Positions 16,811 to 26,353 are shown, counted from the first letter of the stretch. The stretch is 43,656 nt of DNA from Yoonia sp. (GCA_023955335.1 JAGSGF010000024.1:1-43656), one strand, 5' to 3'. Notes: a model not told the origin generated them from the sequence alone. Made by a program: numbers and translations.

Positions 16811-18427
16811 CTAGTGGCCGCCAAGGATACCGGTCTTAACACCGTAATCGACAGCGAGTTCGTAATCGGGATCATCATCGCTATCGACGACCAAGTGACC
16901 TGCTTTTGACAGCAGCTCGTGGCATTCGTGGGTCAGGTGGCGCAACTGGATGCGCTTGCCTGCGTCCTCGTATTTGCCAGCAACGGCTTCAATCGCCTGC
17001 AGCGCAGATTGGTCAACAACGCGGCTGCCTTCAAAGTCGATAATAACCAAGGACGGGTCGTCGTTGATCTGAAACAGCTCGGCGAATCCTTCGGCAGACC
17101 CAAAAAACAGCGGGCCGTTAATCTTGTACACTTTGGCACCTTCAGGGGTCTCATGCGTGCTTGCGTAAATACGCTTGGCGTTGTTCCAAGAATAGGCCAG
17201 CGCGGATACGATCACACCAACAACCACGGCTGTGGCAAGGTCGGTCATCACCGTGACGATTGTGACCAAAACAATCACAAACGCGTCCATCATCGGGACT
17301 TTACGGAAGATCGTGAGAGAGTTCCAAGCGAAGGTTCCGATCACAACCATAAACATCACACCAACCAAAGCGGCCAACGGGATTTGTTCGATCAGGCCAG
17401 ACGCAAACAGGATAAACACAAGCAAGAACAACGCGGCAGCAATACCCGCCAAACGGGTCCGGCCACCGGATTTCACGTTGATCATCGACTGACCGATCAT
17501 CGCGCAACCGCCCATGCCCCCAAAAACGCCAGTGACCGTATTTGCGATGCCTTGGGCCACACATTCTTGGGATGCACCGCCACGCTTATTGGTCATTTCC
17601 CCCACCAAATTCAGGGTCAGCAGGCTTTCGATCAGGCCAATCGCGGCAAGGATCAACGCATATGGCAAGATGATCTGGAACGTCTCGAACGTGAATGGCA
17701 CCATCGGGATATGGAACGGCGGCAAGCCACCTTGGATAGACGCCAAATCGCCGACGCGCGGCACATCAAGGCCGAAACCAATCACAATCGCAGCAACAAT
17801 ACCGATACCAGCCAAGGGCGCGGGAATCGCATTGGTAATGCGCGGCATCAGCCAGATGATCAGCATCGTGACAGCAACAAGGCCAAGCATCAGGAACATC
17901 GGCGCACCGGACAACCATTCACCATTCGCCATCCCGTGGCCCGCGCTTTCGGCAGATCCGGGGACTTGGAATTGGCTCATTTGTGCAAGGAAAATAACAA
18001 TCGCAAGGCCGTTCACAAAGCCAAGCATCACGGGATGCGGCACAAGCCGAATGAACTTGCCCCAGCGCATGATGCCGACAAAAATCTGGATCAGGCCCAT
18101 CAGGACAACGGTGGCAAACAGATATTCAACACCGTGCTGGGCGACCAAGGACACCATGACAACCGCCAAGGCACCTGTCGCACCAGAGATCATGCCAGGA
18201 CGACCACCGATCAATGCGGTGATCAGACCCACGATGAACGCGGCATACAAGCCAACAAGCGGGTTCACACCTGCGACAAACGCGAATGCCACCGCCTCTG
18301 GGACCAAAGCCAAGGCGACCGTCAGGCCCGACAAAACCTCGATACGGATACGACCGGGGGTCAACGGCGCATCTGGGTCGCGCAAAGACATACTGTCTGC
18401 AAATCGTGCCAAAAGTGCCTGTGCCAT
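16811..18427 (-). CDS. SulP family anion transporter with STAS domain
   Basis: A 538-residue SLC26/SulP transporter. The N-terminal ~400 residues form about 10-14 membrane segments. They include the early conserved P.AVAFAF..G..P..GLYAAF motif and GGCAMIGQSMINVKSGGRTR, the family's mid-protein signature. The last ~120 residues form a cytoplasmic STAS domain (SLVIIDFEGSRVVDQSALQA). Substrates in the family include sulfate, bicarbonate and dicarboxylates. This one resembles the many marine bacterial SulP proteins with bicarbonate or sulfate as candidates, and sequence alone does not decide. GGAT precedes the ATG at 18427. It is divergent from mtnP across 156 bases. Confidence 0.9.
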   Translation of the reverse strand: MAQALLARFADSMSLRDPDAPLTPGRIRIEVLSGLTVALALVPEAVAFAFVAGVNPLVGLYAAFIVGLITALIGGRPGMISGATGALAVVMVSLVAQHGVEYLFATVVLMGLIQIFVGIMRWGKFIRLVPHPVMLGFVNGLAIVIFLAQMSQFQVPGSAESAGHGMANGEWLSGAPMFLMLGLVAVTMLIIWLMPRITNAIPAPLAGIGIVAAIVIGFGLDVPRVGDLASIQGGLPPFHIPMVPFTFETFQIILPYALILAAIGLIESLLTLNLVGEMTNKRGGASQECVAQGIANTVTGVFGGMGGCAMIGQSMINVKSGGRTRLAGIAAALFLLVFILFASGLIEQIPLAALVGVMFMVVIGTFAWNSLTIFRKVPMMDAFVIVLVTIVTVMTDLATAVVVGVIVSALAYSWNNAKRIYASTHETPEGAKVYKINGPLFFGSAEGFAELFQINDDPSLVIIDFEGSRVVDQSALQAIEAVAGKYEDAGKRIQLRHLTHECHELLSKAGHLVVDSDDDPDYELAVDYGVKTGILGGH

Positions 18428-18583
18428 AACGGGTATCCTGCGTCTGTGTTCAATCGTTTGCCGCCCCTACCAAGGCAAGCCGCAATTGTCACCCCCGCAA
18501 ACGCCGTTGCGCGCATGCGCGACTTGCACCACATTGAAACCAACTCAGGCAACCCTGAAGACACACAACCCAAAGGTGGGCGC

Positions 18584-19450
18584 ATGACAACATATCTTGG
18601 CATCATCGGTGGCTCTGGTCTTTATGACATCCCCGGATTGCAAAACGGGAAATGGACAACGACTGATAGTCCATGGGGGACGCCATCTGATGCTATCCTG
18701 ACCGGGACTTTGAACGGCCTGCCTATCGCGTTCCTCCCACGGCATGGCCGCGGCCATGTGCATAGTCCGACGACAGTGCCGTACCGTGCAAACATTGACG
18801 CGCTCAAACGCTTGGGCGTCACGGACGTTGTCAGCATCTCGGCCTGTGGATCGTTTCGCGAAAACCTCGTACCGGGGGACTTTGTCATCGTTGATCAATT
18901 CATCGACCGCACATTCGCACGCGAAAAGTCATTCTTTGGAACTGGCTGCGTCGCGCATGTCAGCGTGGCACACCCAACCTGTGCGACCCTATCAGCAGCC
19001 TGCCTTAAGGCCGGACAAACCGCAGGGGTCACCATGCACAACGGCGGCACCTATCTTGCGATGGAAGGCCCGCAGTTTTCATCGATGACCGAGAGCCACA
19101 TCTACCGCGCGTGGGGCTGCGACGTGATCGGCATGACCAACATGCCAGAGGCGAAATTGGCCCGCGAAGCCGAACTGCATTACGCATCCGTCGCGATGAT
19201 CACCGACTTTGACAGCTGGCATCCCGACCACGGTGCGGTCGACGTATCCGACGTGATCAAAACACTGCAAGGCAACGGAACAAAAGCCCGCGATCTGGTC
19301 ATTGCGCTTTGTGCGGATCTATCTGCCGACAATGCCACCTGCGACGCAGGCTGTGACACCGCGCTGACCCATGCCATCATGACCGCCCCCGATAAACGGG
19401 ACCCCGCCCTAATCGCCAAACTCGACGCCGTTGCCGGACGGGTCCTATGA
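18584..19450 (+). CDS. mtnP: S-methyl-5'-thioadenosine phosphorylase
   Basis: A 288-residue purine-nucleoside-phosphorylase-family enzyme. It splits methylthioadenosine, the by-product of polyamine and homoserine-lactone synthesis, into adenine and methylthioribose-1-phosphate. Seen: the phosphate loop GGSGLYD (9-15), [18 protein letters not shown], and [16 protein letters not shown] with [14 protein letters not shown], the substrate-binding block of MtnP. AAAGGTGGG precedes the ATG at 18584. The frame stays open for another 1.6 kb upstream, but that part is antisense to the SulP gene and is not real coding sequence. It is coupled to apt by ATGA, which channels the product adenine to AMP. Confidence 0.94.
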   Translation: MTTYLGIIGGSGLYDIPGLQNGKWTTTDSPWGTPSDAILTGTLNGLPIAFLPRHGRGHVHSPTTVPYRANIDALKRLGVTDVVSISACGSFRENLVPGDFVIVDQFIDRTFAREKSFFGTGCVAHVSVAHPTCATLSAACLKAGQTAGVTMHNGGTYLAMEGPQFSSMTESHIYRAWGCDVIGMTNMPEAKLAREAELHYASVAMITDFDSWHPDHGAVDVSDVIKTLQGNGTKARDLVIALCADLSADNATCDAGCDTALTHAIMTAPDKRDPALIAKLDAVAGRVL

Positions 19451-19992
19451 AAGCCAAGCACATGAAAACCGTCCAAGACTACATCCGCACGATCCCGGAT
19501 TTCCCGCACGAAGGGATCATGTTCCGCGATGTGACGACCCTTTTTTCGGACCCGCGCGGGTTTCGGATTGCGATCGACCAACTGTTGCACCCCTATGCAG
19601 GCATGGACATCGACAAAGTGGTCGGGTTGGAGGCACGCGGCTTTATCCTTGGGGGTGCCATCGCGCACCAGCTTGGCAAAGGGTTCGTGCCGATCCGCAA
19701 GAAAGGCAAACTGCCCGGCAAAACGATCGAACAGGCCTATACGCTGGAATACGCCGAGGCCGTAATGGAAGTGCATGACGATGCGCTGCAGGCTGGTGAA
19801 AAGGTACTGATGATTGATGATTTGCTTGCGACCGGCGGCACAGCCGAAGCTGGGATCAACCTGATCGAACGCATGGGCGCAATCGTGTCCGGCAGCGCAT
19901 TTGTGATCGACCTGCCTGATTTAGGCGGGCGCAAGCGGCTGGAGGCAATGGGCATGAATGTACACACATTGTGTTCATTCGACGGTGACTAG
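19447..19992 (+). CDS. apt: Adenine phosphoribosyltransferase
   Basis: A 181-residue phosphoribosyltransferase that condenses adenine with PRPP to AMP. Seen: the N-terminal [18 protein letters not shown] typical of Apt, [11 protein letters not shown], and the PRPP-binding motif [14 protein letters not shown]. The first ATG (19447) overlaps the mtnP stop as ATGA. An ATG at 19462 (MKTVQDYIR) fits the usual length of alphaproteobacterial Apt better and may be the true start. The pairing with mtnP is metabolically direct, because adenine released from methylthioadenosine is salvaged by this enzyme. The gene ends four bases inside the convergent FAD-dehydrogenase gene. Confidence 0.95.
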   Translation: MKAKHMKTVQDYIRTIPDFPHEGIMFRDVTTLFSDPRGFRIAIDQLLHPYAGMDIDKVVGLEARGFILGGAIAHQLGKGFVPIRKKGKLPGKTIEQAYTLEYAEAVMEVHDDALQAGEKVLMIDDLLATGGTAEAGINLIERMGAIVSGSAFVIDLPDLGGRKRLEAMGMNVHTLCSFDGD

Positions 19993-21401
19993 GCCGCTGG
20001 CGGGACTACAGCACCCGGGTTCATTATGCCCAACGGGTCCAGCGCCGATTTAATCGCGCGCATCATCGCCAGTTTTGTCGGATCCCCATAGCGTGCCAGG
20101 TCACCCACCTTGAGCCGTCCAATTCCGTGTTCAGCGCTGACAGACCCGCCCATACCGTGTGCCAAGTCATGCACAAAGGCCTTAACCTGATCGCGCACAT
20201 CCAAATGATCGTCGCGCGAGAAGCCATGCTGGGGGAAGACATTATAGTGCAGGTTTCCATCCCCCATATGCCCGAAACAGTTGATCCGAAAATCTCCGAT
20301 ATCTGCAAGCCCAGCGCGGCCCTGCCGGATAAATTCTGGGATCAGGCTAAGCGGTACAGAAATGTCATGACTACTGATCGACCCAACCCTGCGGTTGGCT
20401 TCGGGGATGCTTTCGCGAATATGCCAAAGCGCGCCCCGCTGTGCGTCTGATTGGGCGATAACACCGTCATGGACCAAACCGGCCTCATGCGCGGACGCAA
20501 ACAACGCCTCGAGCGCGCCTTGCGGATCAACGGCGGCGGAAAAGCCAACGTCAAATAGCACCGACCAGTCGGGTATGACCTCAAACGGCATTTTAATGTC
20601 CGGTCCAACCATGGCCAGGAAATCAAACCCTTGGCGGTGGATCAGCTCAAACGCGCTGAGGCCGTCGCCTAAAACCTCCCCCGCGAGTGCAAGCAAATCC
20701 AACGCAGCCTCTGGGGATGTGACCGACATAATGGCGGCCCCGGTGGCCACGGGACGCGGAACAAGGCGCAACGCGGCCCCTGTGATGATCCCCAACGTAC
20801 CCTCCGCGCCGATCATAAGATCGCGCAGGTCGTATCCGGTGTTATCCTTGCGCAGACGGCTTAGGCCATTCCAGATGGTCCCATCAGGACGCACAACTTC
20901 AAGCCCCAAACATTGGGCGCGGGCATTGCCATAACGCAGCACATTCACGCCGCCAGCGTTTGTCGCCAACAGCCCGCCAATCCGTGCGGACCCTTCGGAC
21001 GCAAGCGACAGGGCAAACATGCGCCCCGCATCATCAGCGGCCTGTTGCACATCGGTCAAGATGACACCCGCATCGCAGACCAACACATTTTCAGACGGGT
21101 AAACCTCACGGATGCGGGTCATTCGATCAAGGGTCAGGACAACTGGCACAGGACCATCGGGCATCACTTGACCGCCAACCAACCCAGTGCCACCGCTGTA
21201 AGGGACAATCCCAATACGCGCATCAGCGCAGGCTTTGACCACCAACGCGACTTCGGCGGTGTTTGCGGGGGCCACGACAAATCCCTGCCCCCGCCAGCGG
21301 CCACGCGGCTCGGTCACATAGGGCGCGGGATCTTTGAACGCAGCCGCTGGCAACAGGCCACGCAGCTGCGTCTCAAAGGCTGGGGTCACAGGGTTCAGCA
21401 T
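19989..21401 (-). CDS. FAD-binding oxidoreductase (D-2-hydroxyacid dehydrogenase, GlcD/D2HGDH family)
   Basis: A 470-residue flavoprotein of the vanillyl-alcohol-oxidase superfamily. An N-terminal FAD-binding domain carries [11 protein letters not shown] (67-77) and [17 protein letters not shown]. The C-terminal domain carries [12 protein letters not shown] and AEHGIGRLK, with the metal/substrate histidines of D-lactate, glycolate and D-2-hydroxyglutarate dehydrogenases. It probably oxidises a D-2-hydroxyacid to the 2-oxoacid, passing electrons to the respiratory chain. The start at 21401 is set by a GGAGG five bases upstream; an ATG 21 bases further up would include that site. It follows the MetE-like gene by 57 bases in the same direction and is likely the last gene of the leftward catabolic unit. 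Substrate not determined. Confidence 0.88.
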   Translation of the reverse strand: MLNPVTPAFETQLRGLLPAAAFKDPAPYVTEPRGRWRGQGFVVAPANTAEVALVVKACADARIGIVPYSGGTGLVGGQVMPDGPVPVVLTLDRMTRIREVYPSENVLVCDAGVILTDVQQAADDAGRMFALSLASEGSARIGGLLATNAGGVNVLRYGNARAQCLGLEVVRPDGTIWNGLSRLRKDNTGYDLRDLMIGAEGTLGIITGAALRLVPRPVATGAAIMSVTSPEAALDLLALAGEVLGDGLSAFELIHRQGFDFLAMVGPDIKMPFEVIPDWSVLFDVGFSAAVDPQGALEALFASAHEAGLVHDGVIAQSDAQRGALWHIRESIPEANRRVGSISSHDISVPLSLIPEFIRQGRAGLADIGDFRINCFGHMGDGNLHYNVFPQHGFSRDDHLDVRDQVKAFVHDLAHGMGGSVSAEHGIGRLKVGDLARYGDPTKLAMMRAIKSALDPLGIMNPGAVVPPAA

Positions 21402-21406
21402 CGGGG

Positions 21407-21411
21407 CCTCC
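21407..21411 (-). promoter_or_regulatory. Strong Shine-Dalgarno site that fixes the start of the FAD dehydrogenase
   Basis: Read on the minus strand this is GGAGG, five bases before the ATG at 21401. It decides against the in-frame ATG at 21422, whose message would place this site inside the coding region. Confidence 0.75.
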
Positions 21412-21458
21412 GTTTTTGTCACACCACCATATGGCCTGATCCGACGCAGGGTCCAACC

Positions 21459-22583
21459 CTACTTGGCGCGCGACGCTCCTTCGGCCAACGCCCCCAGCTT
21501 CGCATATGCGATATCGGGATCAACCGCTCCATACCCGGCAAACGTCCCAAACCCACAGTCAGAGCCTGCAATCACACGCTCGCGACCGACAATATCGGTG
21601 AACCGGTCAATACGCTGGGCGACCAAATCTGGATGCTCCACAAAGTTGGTGGTGGTATCAACGACACCGGGAACCAACACCTTATTGTCTGGAATTTCGG
21701 CCTTACGGTCACGGAAAACCGCCCATTCATGACCGTGGCGCGGGTTGGATGTTTCAAACAACACCGACTGGGCCTTGGTCGACATCAACGTGCTAAACAT
21801 CTTATCCATGGAAATGTCGCAGACATGCGGGCCCTCGTAATTGCCCCAGCAAATATGCACGCGGACCTTTTCGGCGGGAATATCCGACAAAGCGTGGTTG
21901 AGCGCATCAACATGGCTAGCTGCGATCTTGATAAACTCATCATCCGACAAATCGTTGAACAGCATATGGCGGGACAAGGCCAAATCGGGGCAATCCAATT
22001 GCAGGTCCAAACCAGAGGCAACAATCGTCTCGTATTCGGCCTTCATCGCGTCGGCCAAAGCCGCCAAATACGCCTCGCGGGTTTTGTAAAAATCGTTTTG
22101 CAGGAACAGTGAAATCACACCAGGAGACGCGGCATTCATAAAACCGCGATCAACACATTGCTCGGACATCGCAGCCTTCAGGTTGGAAATATCCTTTTCC
22201 AACTCGCCCTGCCCTTTGGACTTCACCTCGCCGATGCACATCGGGCGGGCATATCGCGGGCTGCCACCGTCCTCGGCCAACCGTTTAAGAAACGACGGAA
22301 ATTGCTTGAGGTCTGCGGGTGCATTGCGTGGGCTGTCGCCGCCAAATCCCGTATAGCGATCCTTCACATAGGTCGCATATGAAATCTTGGACGTCTCACC
22401 ATCGCTGACGATATCAATGCCAGCGGCAACCTGCTTGGCCACAGTCCCAGACACGGCCTTTGTCATGCATGCATCAAAGTCAGCCTGGTCAAACGGGGTG
22501 TCATTCTCGCGGGCAAAGATGAAATCCACAACCTCTTGGGTGCGCGGCAAAGACCCCACATGGGTGGTCAAAATCTTAGACAT
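21459..22583 (-). CDS. MetE-like (cobalamin-independent methionine synthase C-domain) zinc methyltransferase family protein
   Basis: A 374-residue protein corresponding to the catalytic C-terminal half of MetE (PF01717), without the N-terminal folate-binding half. The zinc ligands expected from MetE are all present: His243 and Cys245 in RVHICWGN, Glu277 in VLFETSN and Cys343 in GSDCGFGTF. The enzyme should therefore activate a thiol or move an alkyl group. Relatives include methionine synthases, core-MetE proteins and epoxyalkane:coenzyme M transferase. GGAAAGG precedes the ATG at 22583; the frame upstream belongs to the cupin gene, which ends one base before. Its place inside a LacI-regulated uptake operon argues for a catabolic rather than biosynthetic role. 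The substrate is unknown. Confidence 0.82.
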   Translation of the reverse strand: MSKILTTHVGSLPRTQEVVDFIFARENDTPFDQADFDACMTKAVSGTVAKQVAAGIDIVSDGETSKISYATYVKDRYTGFGGDSPRNAPADLKQFPSFLKRLAEDGGSPRYARPMCIGEVKSKGQGELEKDISNLKAAMSEQCVDRGFMNAASPGVISLFLQNDFYKTREAYLAALADAMKAEYETIVASGLDLQLDCPDLALSRHMLFNDLSDDEFIKIAASHVDALNHALSDIPAEKVRVHICWGNYEGPHVCDISMDKMFSTLMSTKAQSVLFETSNPRHGHEWAVFRDRKAEIPDNKVLVPGVVDTTTNFVEHPDLVAQRIDRFTDIVGRERVIAGSDCGFGTFAGYGAVDPDIAYAKLGALAEGASRAK

Positions 22584-22584
22584 C

Positions 22585-23553
22585 TTAGGAACCTTTCCAA
22601 GTTGATCCGGCAGCATCAGACGTTGCAGCCACATGAAACAGAGACGCCTCACCAGTCATGCTGGGAACGGCGTTGTGCATCACGCCAACGGGCACAGACA
22701 TCGTATCACCGGGGGCAAGCGTGGCCGCACCGCCATCCCATGTCACACGCCAATGACCGCGCATCGGCATCAGCACCGACGGAACATCATGGCTGTGCAT
22801 ATCTTCGGATGCGGACCCACGGGTCACAAAGCTGACCTCGAAACCCGGTTTATCGCGCAGCATGCCATCTTCACCGATGACCAGCACCGGCTTTTTGTCC
22901 GCCATGCCCATCATGTCATTGTACCGCGCAATATAGCGCGGAATGACATCAGCGGCTTCTAACTCGGGATAACTTGTAAGCTCAGCGTCCGTCAGGACAG
23001 GCATCGGCACAACACCATCGGGCAAGACCTGCCCTTTCTTGGTGTCATACAGCTTGCCATTGTCACCCAATATGAGACCGTGATCGGCGGCATCCTCAAT
23101 CACCTGCGGAGCCCAGATCACACCGCCACCAGCATCATCTCCGCCAAGCACAGCCATGATCATCCCGTAATCGATGCCGATATTTTCGAACCCACGGAAA
23201 ATACCTGTGGGAATGTTGATGATGTCACCCTCTTCCAGCACAACCTCGCCAGCGTCACCGTAACGGCCCCAGAAAAACCGCCAGCGACCCGACAGAACGA
23301 AAAACACCTCTGCAGTGCGGTGCGAATGCAAACTGTTGCGGCACTTGGGTGGCTGGCCAGCGGCACCAATATTGAACCCGTGCGGGATAGCAATATGGAC
23401 ATACTGATCGGGGCTCTCGGACACACCGCCACCAATGATTGTAAAGTTCTCTTTGCTATCGGAACCCGGTGTATGGGCATCAATAAACGCTGTTTTACAA
23501 GGACGCAGATCGCCGTAACGAACTATGCGGGCTTCCATTTCAGCAGGTGTCAT
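22585..23553 (-). CDS. Two-domain cupin protein (bicupin)
   Basis: A 322-residue protein with two cupin barrels. The first has LHSHRTAE (His76, His78, Glu82) and EGDIINIPTGIFRGF, where the last metal-ligand His of cupins is replaced by Arg. The second has MHSHDVPS (His253, His255) and PGDTMSVPVGVMHN (His293), a more complete set. Such proteins act as dioxygenases, isomerases or sugar-binding proteins, and the reaction cannot be assigned. AAGGAGAG lies just before the ATG at 23553, one of the best ribosome-binding sites of the leftward unit. It is followed immediately by the MetE-like gene and preceded by a tandem NTF2-fold gene 58 bases away. Confidence 0.82.
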   Translation of the reverse strand: MTPAEMEARIVRYGDLRPCKTAFIDAHTPGSDSKENFTIIGGGVSESPDQYVHIAIPHGFNIGAAGQPPKCRNSLHSHRTAEVFFVLSGRWRFFWGRYGDAGEVVLEEGDIINIPTGIFRGFENIGIDYGMIMAVLGGDDAGGGVIWAPQVIEDAADHGLILGDNGKLYDTKKGQVLPDGVVPMPVLTDAELTSYPELEAADVIPRYIARYNDMMGMADKKPVLVIGEDGMLRDKPGFEVSFVTRGSASEDMHSHDVPSVLMPMRGHWRVTWDGGAATLAPGDTMSVPVGVMHNAVPSMTGEASLFHVAATSDAAGSTWKGS

Positions 23554-23611
23554 CTTCTCTCCTTACAAGGCAACAACCGCCTCGCTTTTTTCTAAATACT
23601 CAAAAACGACC

Positions 23612-24580
23612 TCAGGCCACTTGCATCAAAATCTGTTTCCAGATCGCAATCTCATCATACAAGGCAAATTCACGGCGTAGACCCCACGGGCCAAACTCGG
23701 CGTGGCACATTCCCATGACATGGACTGGAACGCCTGTCGGTTTGCCAAAACTCCCCCAGCCGTCATGCAAGCCATCAAGGCTCCACCGAATGGCAGCGCG
23801 CGGCGACAGCATATCGGCGTCCATACCAATCTGATGATGGATTTTGAACGTGGCGTTGGGGAATGATGACCGCAGTCCAACCCAAAACTCAAGGCACCCT
23901 TCACGGCCAATGCTGGTCTTTCCACCCGCATATTCACCAATTACAGCGCGGTCGAAGTCTTCGCCAATAGCGTTAAAATCCTTGTCCAGAATACGCTGGA
24001 TCAGGGCAGCATATTTCGCGCCCCATTCATTGGTGTTACCGGTCCCCTTGTAGTCACCATCGACATCCATCGACGGGGTGAACACGGGTGCCGCCGACGC
24101 AGGTCCGCCCTCGGCTGCGATCAAACTGCCAGCATAGTCGCGCGGATCCAAACCCATCTGGCGGACGATCCCGCCATAGTCGCGGACCAACCATTCATCA
24201 TAGATGGTATCATTCCTAGCAGCGCAATCGGCAATGACGCGGGCGACCCACTGCTTGCCCGTGGCAGGGCCAAACTGACCGTCGCGGGTGTGCGTGGCTT
24301 TGGTCAACAAACGGTGGGACGACAGATAGCCATGCTCATTCGAATGCGACCAGATCACATCTTCTGCCAACAGCTCGCGGTCAGGAAACTCGTTGACCGT
24401 GGCCATCGTGGCGGCAATCGTGGCTTGATTGCCAATCGCAACACCCATCGGGGTGCGGACGGGGATATCGTCAGAGTAATACCGGTTAAGCGTGCCAATG
24501 CCGCGCTCTTCCCAAATCTCTTTTGTGATGCCGATGATGTAATCGGGAAAGTCTTTCCAGCGGTTGCTAAAGCCCTTCAT
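23612..24580 (-). CDS. Tandem SnoaL/NTF2-like protein (copy C)
   Basis: A 322-residue protein with two NTF2/SnoaL-like halves. The first half ends near residue 150-165 with NDTIYDEWLVRD..GIVRQMGLDP, the same hinge pattern (D..L..Q.G..P) seen in the two other tandem copies of this cluster. The second half has a fold-end segment EFALYDEIAIWKQILMQ. The SnoaL fold serves as ester cyclase, dehydratase, isomerase or binding scaffold; no reaction can be assigned. AAAGGA inside the end of lacI precedes the ATG, and the gene overlaps the LacI stop by 14 bases, so it is translationally linked. It is the most divergent of the four NTF2 proteins here. Confidence 0.75.
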   Translation of the reverse strand: MKGFSNRWKDFPDYIIGITKEIWEERGIGTLNRYYSDDIPVRTPMGVAIGNQATIAATMATVNEFPDRELLAEDVIWSHSNEHGYLSSHRLLTKATHTRDGQFGPATGKQWVARVIADCAARNDTIYDEWLVRDYGGIVRQMGLDPRDYAGSLIAAEGGPASAAPVFTPSMDVDGDYKGTGNTNEWGAKYAALIQRILDKDFNAIGEDFDRAVIGEYAGGKTSIGREGCLEFWVGLRSSFPNATFKIHHQIGMDADMLSPRAAIRWSLDGLHDGWGSFGKPTGVPVHVMGMCHAEFGPWGLRREFALYDEIAIWKQILMQVA

Positions 24581-25589
24581 TGGTCGCGTCCTTTGGTTTG
24601 CGCGTGGACGAGCGCTGGATCAGCGCACCATCAATTTCAATAACGCGGGGTGGCGCCGATTTATCGTCAATTTGGGTCAACAATCGGTCAATCGTGGCGT
24701 CGACCATCCGGTTCAACGGCTGACGCACCGTTGTCAGATCATAGGATCCCCACGCGGCCATCGGCACATCATCATAGCCAACGACAGCCACGTCATTTGG
24801 AACTGACAGCCCCAGTTCGCCGCGCAAACAATCCATCACAGCAAAGGCCATGTGATCATTGCCGACGAAAATGGCGTCCGGCGGTGTACGACGGTCCATC
24901 AAATCCAGCGTAGCGGCACGGGCGGTCTCACGGTCATACATGCCGTCGATGACACGCGATGCGATGCCTGCTTGGGTCAAGGTTCGGGTAAACCCAAGCT
25001 GGCGATCTCGTCCGGTGGACGAGCCCTGCCACCCGCTGATGTGCGCGATGGACTGGTGACCGCAGGCCAGCAAAAACGCGGCCACCTTGCGCCCGCCATC
25101 CAAATTTGCCGAGGTGACAGACGACACATTGCCGCCATCCTGACCACGGTTGAACATTACGATTGGAATGCCCGCATCTTCGCAGCGCTGGGTCAGCTCG
25201 GACGACATGCCAACGCTTGCGGTGATGATGCCCTCGACCTGATAATCCATCAGTTCTTCGACGACGCGAGCCACATGATCATTGTCATTGGACGCTGTGA
25301 AAACGAGGATATGATACCCTTTGGCCTGCAGCGCGTTTGACAACCGCTCTAGCGCAAGAGGATAAAACTGATTGTCCAAATAAGCGACGACCAAGCCGAT
25401 GATGCGGCTTTTGCCTGTGATCATCGCACGGGCCATCATATTGGGTCGATACCCCAATTCAGCGGCAGCCTTTTTGACCTTTTCAATCGTCTTGGCGCTT
25501 GCAGAGGCACCAGGCGTGAAAACGCGGCTCACCGCAGATTGGCTAACACCGGCCCGCACCGCCACCTGAAGAGATGTCACAACACCCAT
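24567..25589 (-). CDS. LacI family transcriptional regulator
   Basis: A 340-residue repressor of LacI/GalR/PurR type. It has an N-terminal helix-turn-helix (residues 5-24, with AVRAGVSQSAVSRVF), the hinge region AAAELGYRPN and the minor-groove-binding MMARAMITGKSRIIG. A periplasmic-binding-protein-like effector domain follows (GLVVAYLDNQFYP, VGYDDVPMAAWGSYDLTTV). Its ATG overlaps the stop of the SDR gene (ATGA), so it is made from the operon that it presumably controls. The best candidate operators are the two 16-bp palindromes in the divergent region at 30367-30382 and 30491-30506. The effector is probably the imported compound or a breakdown product. Confidence 0.93.
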   Translation of the reverse strand: MGVVTSLQVAVRAGVSQSAVSRVFTPGASASAKTIEKVKKAAAELGYRPNMMARAMITGKSRIIGLVVAYLDNQFYPLALERLSNALQAKGYHILVFTASNDNDHVARVVEELMDYQVEGIITASVGMSSELTQRCEDAGIPIVMFNRGQDGGNVSSVTSANLDGGRKVAAFLLACGHQSIAHISGWQGSSTGRDRQLGFTRTLTQAGIASRVIDGMYDRETARAATLDLMDRRTPPDAIFVGNDHMAFAVMDCLRGELGLSVPNDVAVVGYDDVPMAAWGSYDLTTVRQPLNRMVDATIDRLLTQIDDKSAPPRVIEIDGALIQRSSTRKPKDATNEGL

Positions 25590-26353
25590 CAGTCAGCCGT
25601 CCAGCCGCCGTCGATCATCAACGACGCGCCAGTCATCAACGCAGACGCATCAGACGCAAGATAAACAACGGGGCCCATAATGTCGGTGACTTCGCCGACG
25701 CGGCCAAGTTTGATCTTTTCTGTAATCCACTTCAGGCGCTCTGGGTTCTGGAATGTGACCTCTGACAGCGCCGTGCGGATGAACGTCGGGCAAACCGTGT
25801 TGACCCGAATGCCCAACGGGCCCCACTCAATCGCCATTGCTTTGGTAAAGCCCTCAACGCCGTGCTTTGTCCCGCAATAAACCGCGCGGTCAATGCCACC
25901 GACATACGCCATCTGGCTACTGATGTTGATCAAGCTTCCAGACTTACCCGCAGCGATCAGGCCCTTGGCGACCGCTTGGGTTAGGAAATATGCACCTTTG
26001 AAGTTCAGCGCCTGTACCGCGTCAAAGTCATCTGGAGTGGTCTCAACCGACGGGCTGTGTCGCGCCGATCCCGCTGAGTTGACAAGAATGTCAAACGGCC
26101 CGCTGTCTGCAACCGCCTGCGCCGTTGCCACCACATCGGCCACATCCATCGTCAGCGCGTCGGCCACCATCCCCGCATCACGCATCTGCGCAACCGCATC
26201 GGCCAGATTGTCAGCTGAGCGCGCTGCAAGCGTAACATTTGCACCCGCCTCGCCCAGTGCCACAGCGCAAGCAAGACCGATCCCGCTTGATGCACCTGCA
26301 ACAAGGGCGCGCTTGCCATCAAGGCGGAAGGTTGGTGTCGTCGGAAGGGTCAT
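25589..26353 (-). CDS. SDR family NAD(P)-dependent oxidoreductase (classical type)
   Basis: A 254-residue classical SDR. Seen: GASSGIG (20-26), NSAG (92-95), Ser145/146 in NISSQMAY, the catalytic Tyr159 and Lys163 in YCGTK, and a C-terminal SLMIDGGWT ending. These enzymes oxidise or reduce secondary alcohols of sugars, polyols and hydroxyacids. The sequence resembles gluconate- and polyol-type dehydrogenases in this operon setting, but the substrate is not fixed. A 67-base gap separates it from the upstream tandem NTF2 gene, and its stop overlaps the lacI start. In the cluster it could handle a secondary hydroxyl while the HisD-family enzyme handles a primary one (inference). Confidence 0.88.
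   Translation of the reverse strand: MTLPTTPTFRLDGKRALVAGASSGIGLACAVALGEAGANVTLAARSADNLADAVAQMRDAGMVADALTMDVADVVATAQAVADSGPFDILVNSAGSARHSPSVETTPDDFDAVQALNFKGAYFLTQAVAKGLIAAGKSGSLINISSQMAYVGGIDRAVYCGTKHGVEGFTKAMAIEWGPLGIRVNTVCPTFIRTALSEVTFQNPERLKWITEKIKLGRVGEVTDIMGPVVYLASDASALMTGASLMIDGGWTAD

Noticed and set aside
16919..18583. A long plus-strand open frame running into mtnP, giving an 843-residue frame.
   Set aside because: It is antisense to the SulP transporter, is rich in His/Gln/Arg as expected of reverse-frame translation, and mtnP has a clear start and ribosome-binding site at 18584.
20913..22112. A 399-residue plus-strand open frame opposite the FAD dehydrogenase and MetE-like genes.
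   Set aside because: It crosses two real genes with family motifs on the minus strand and shows no recognisable domain.
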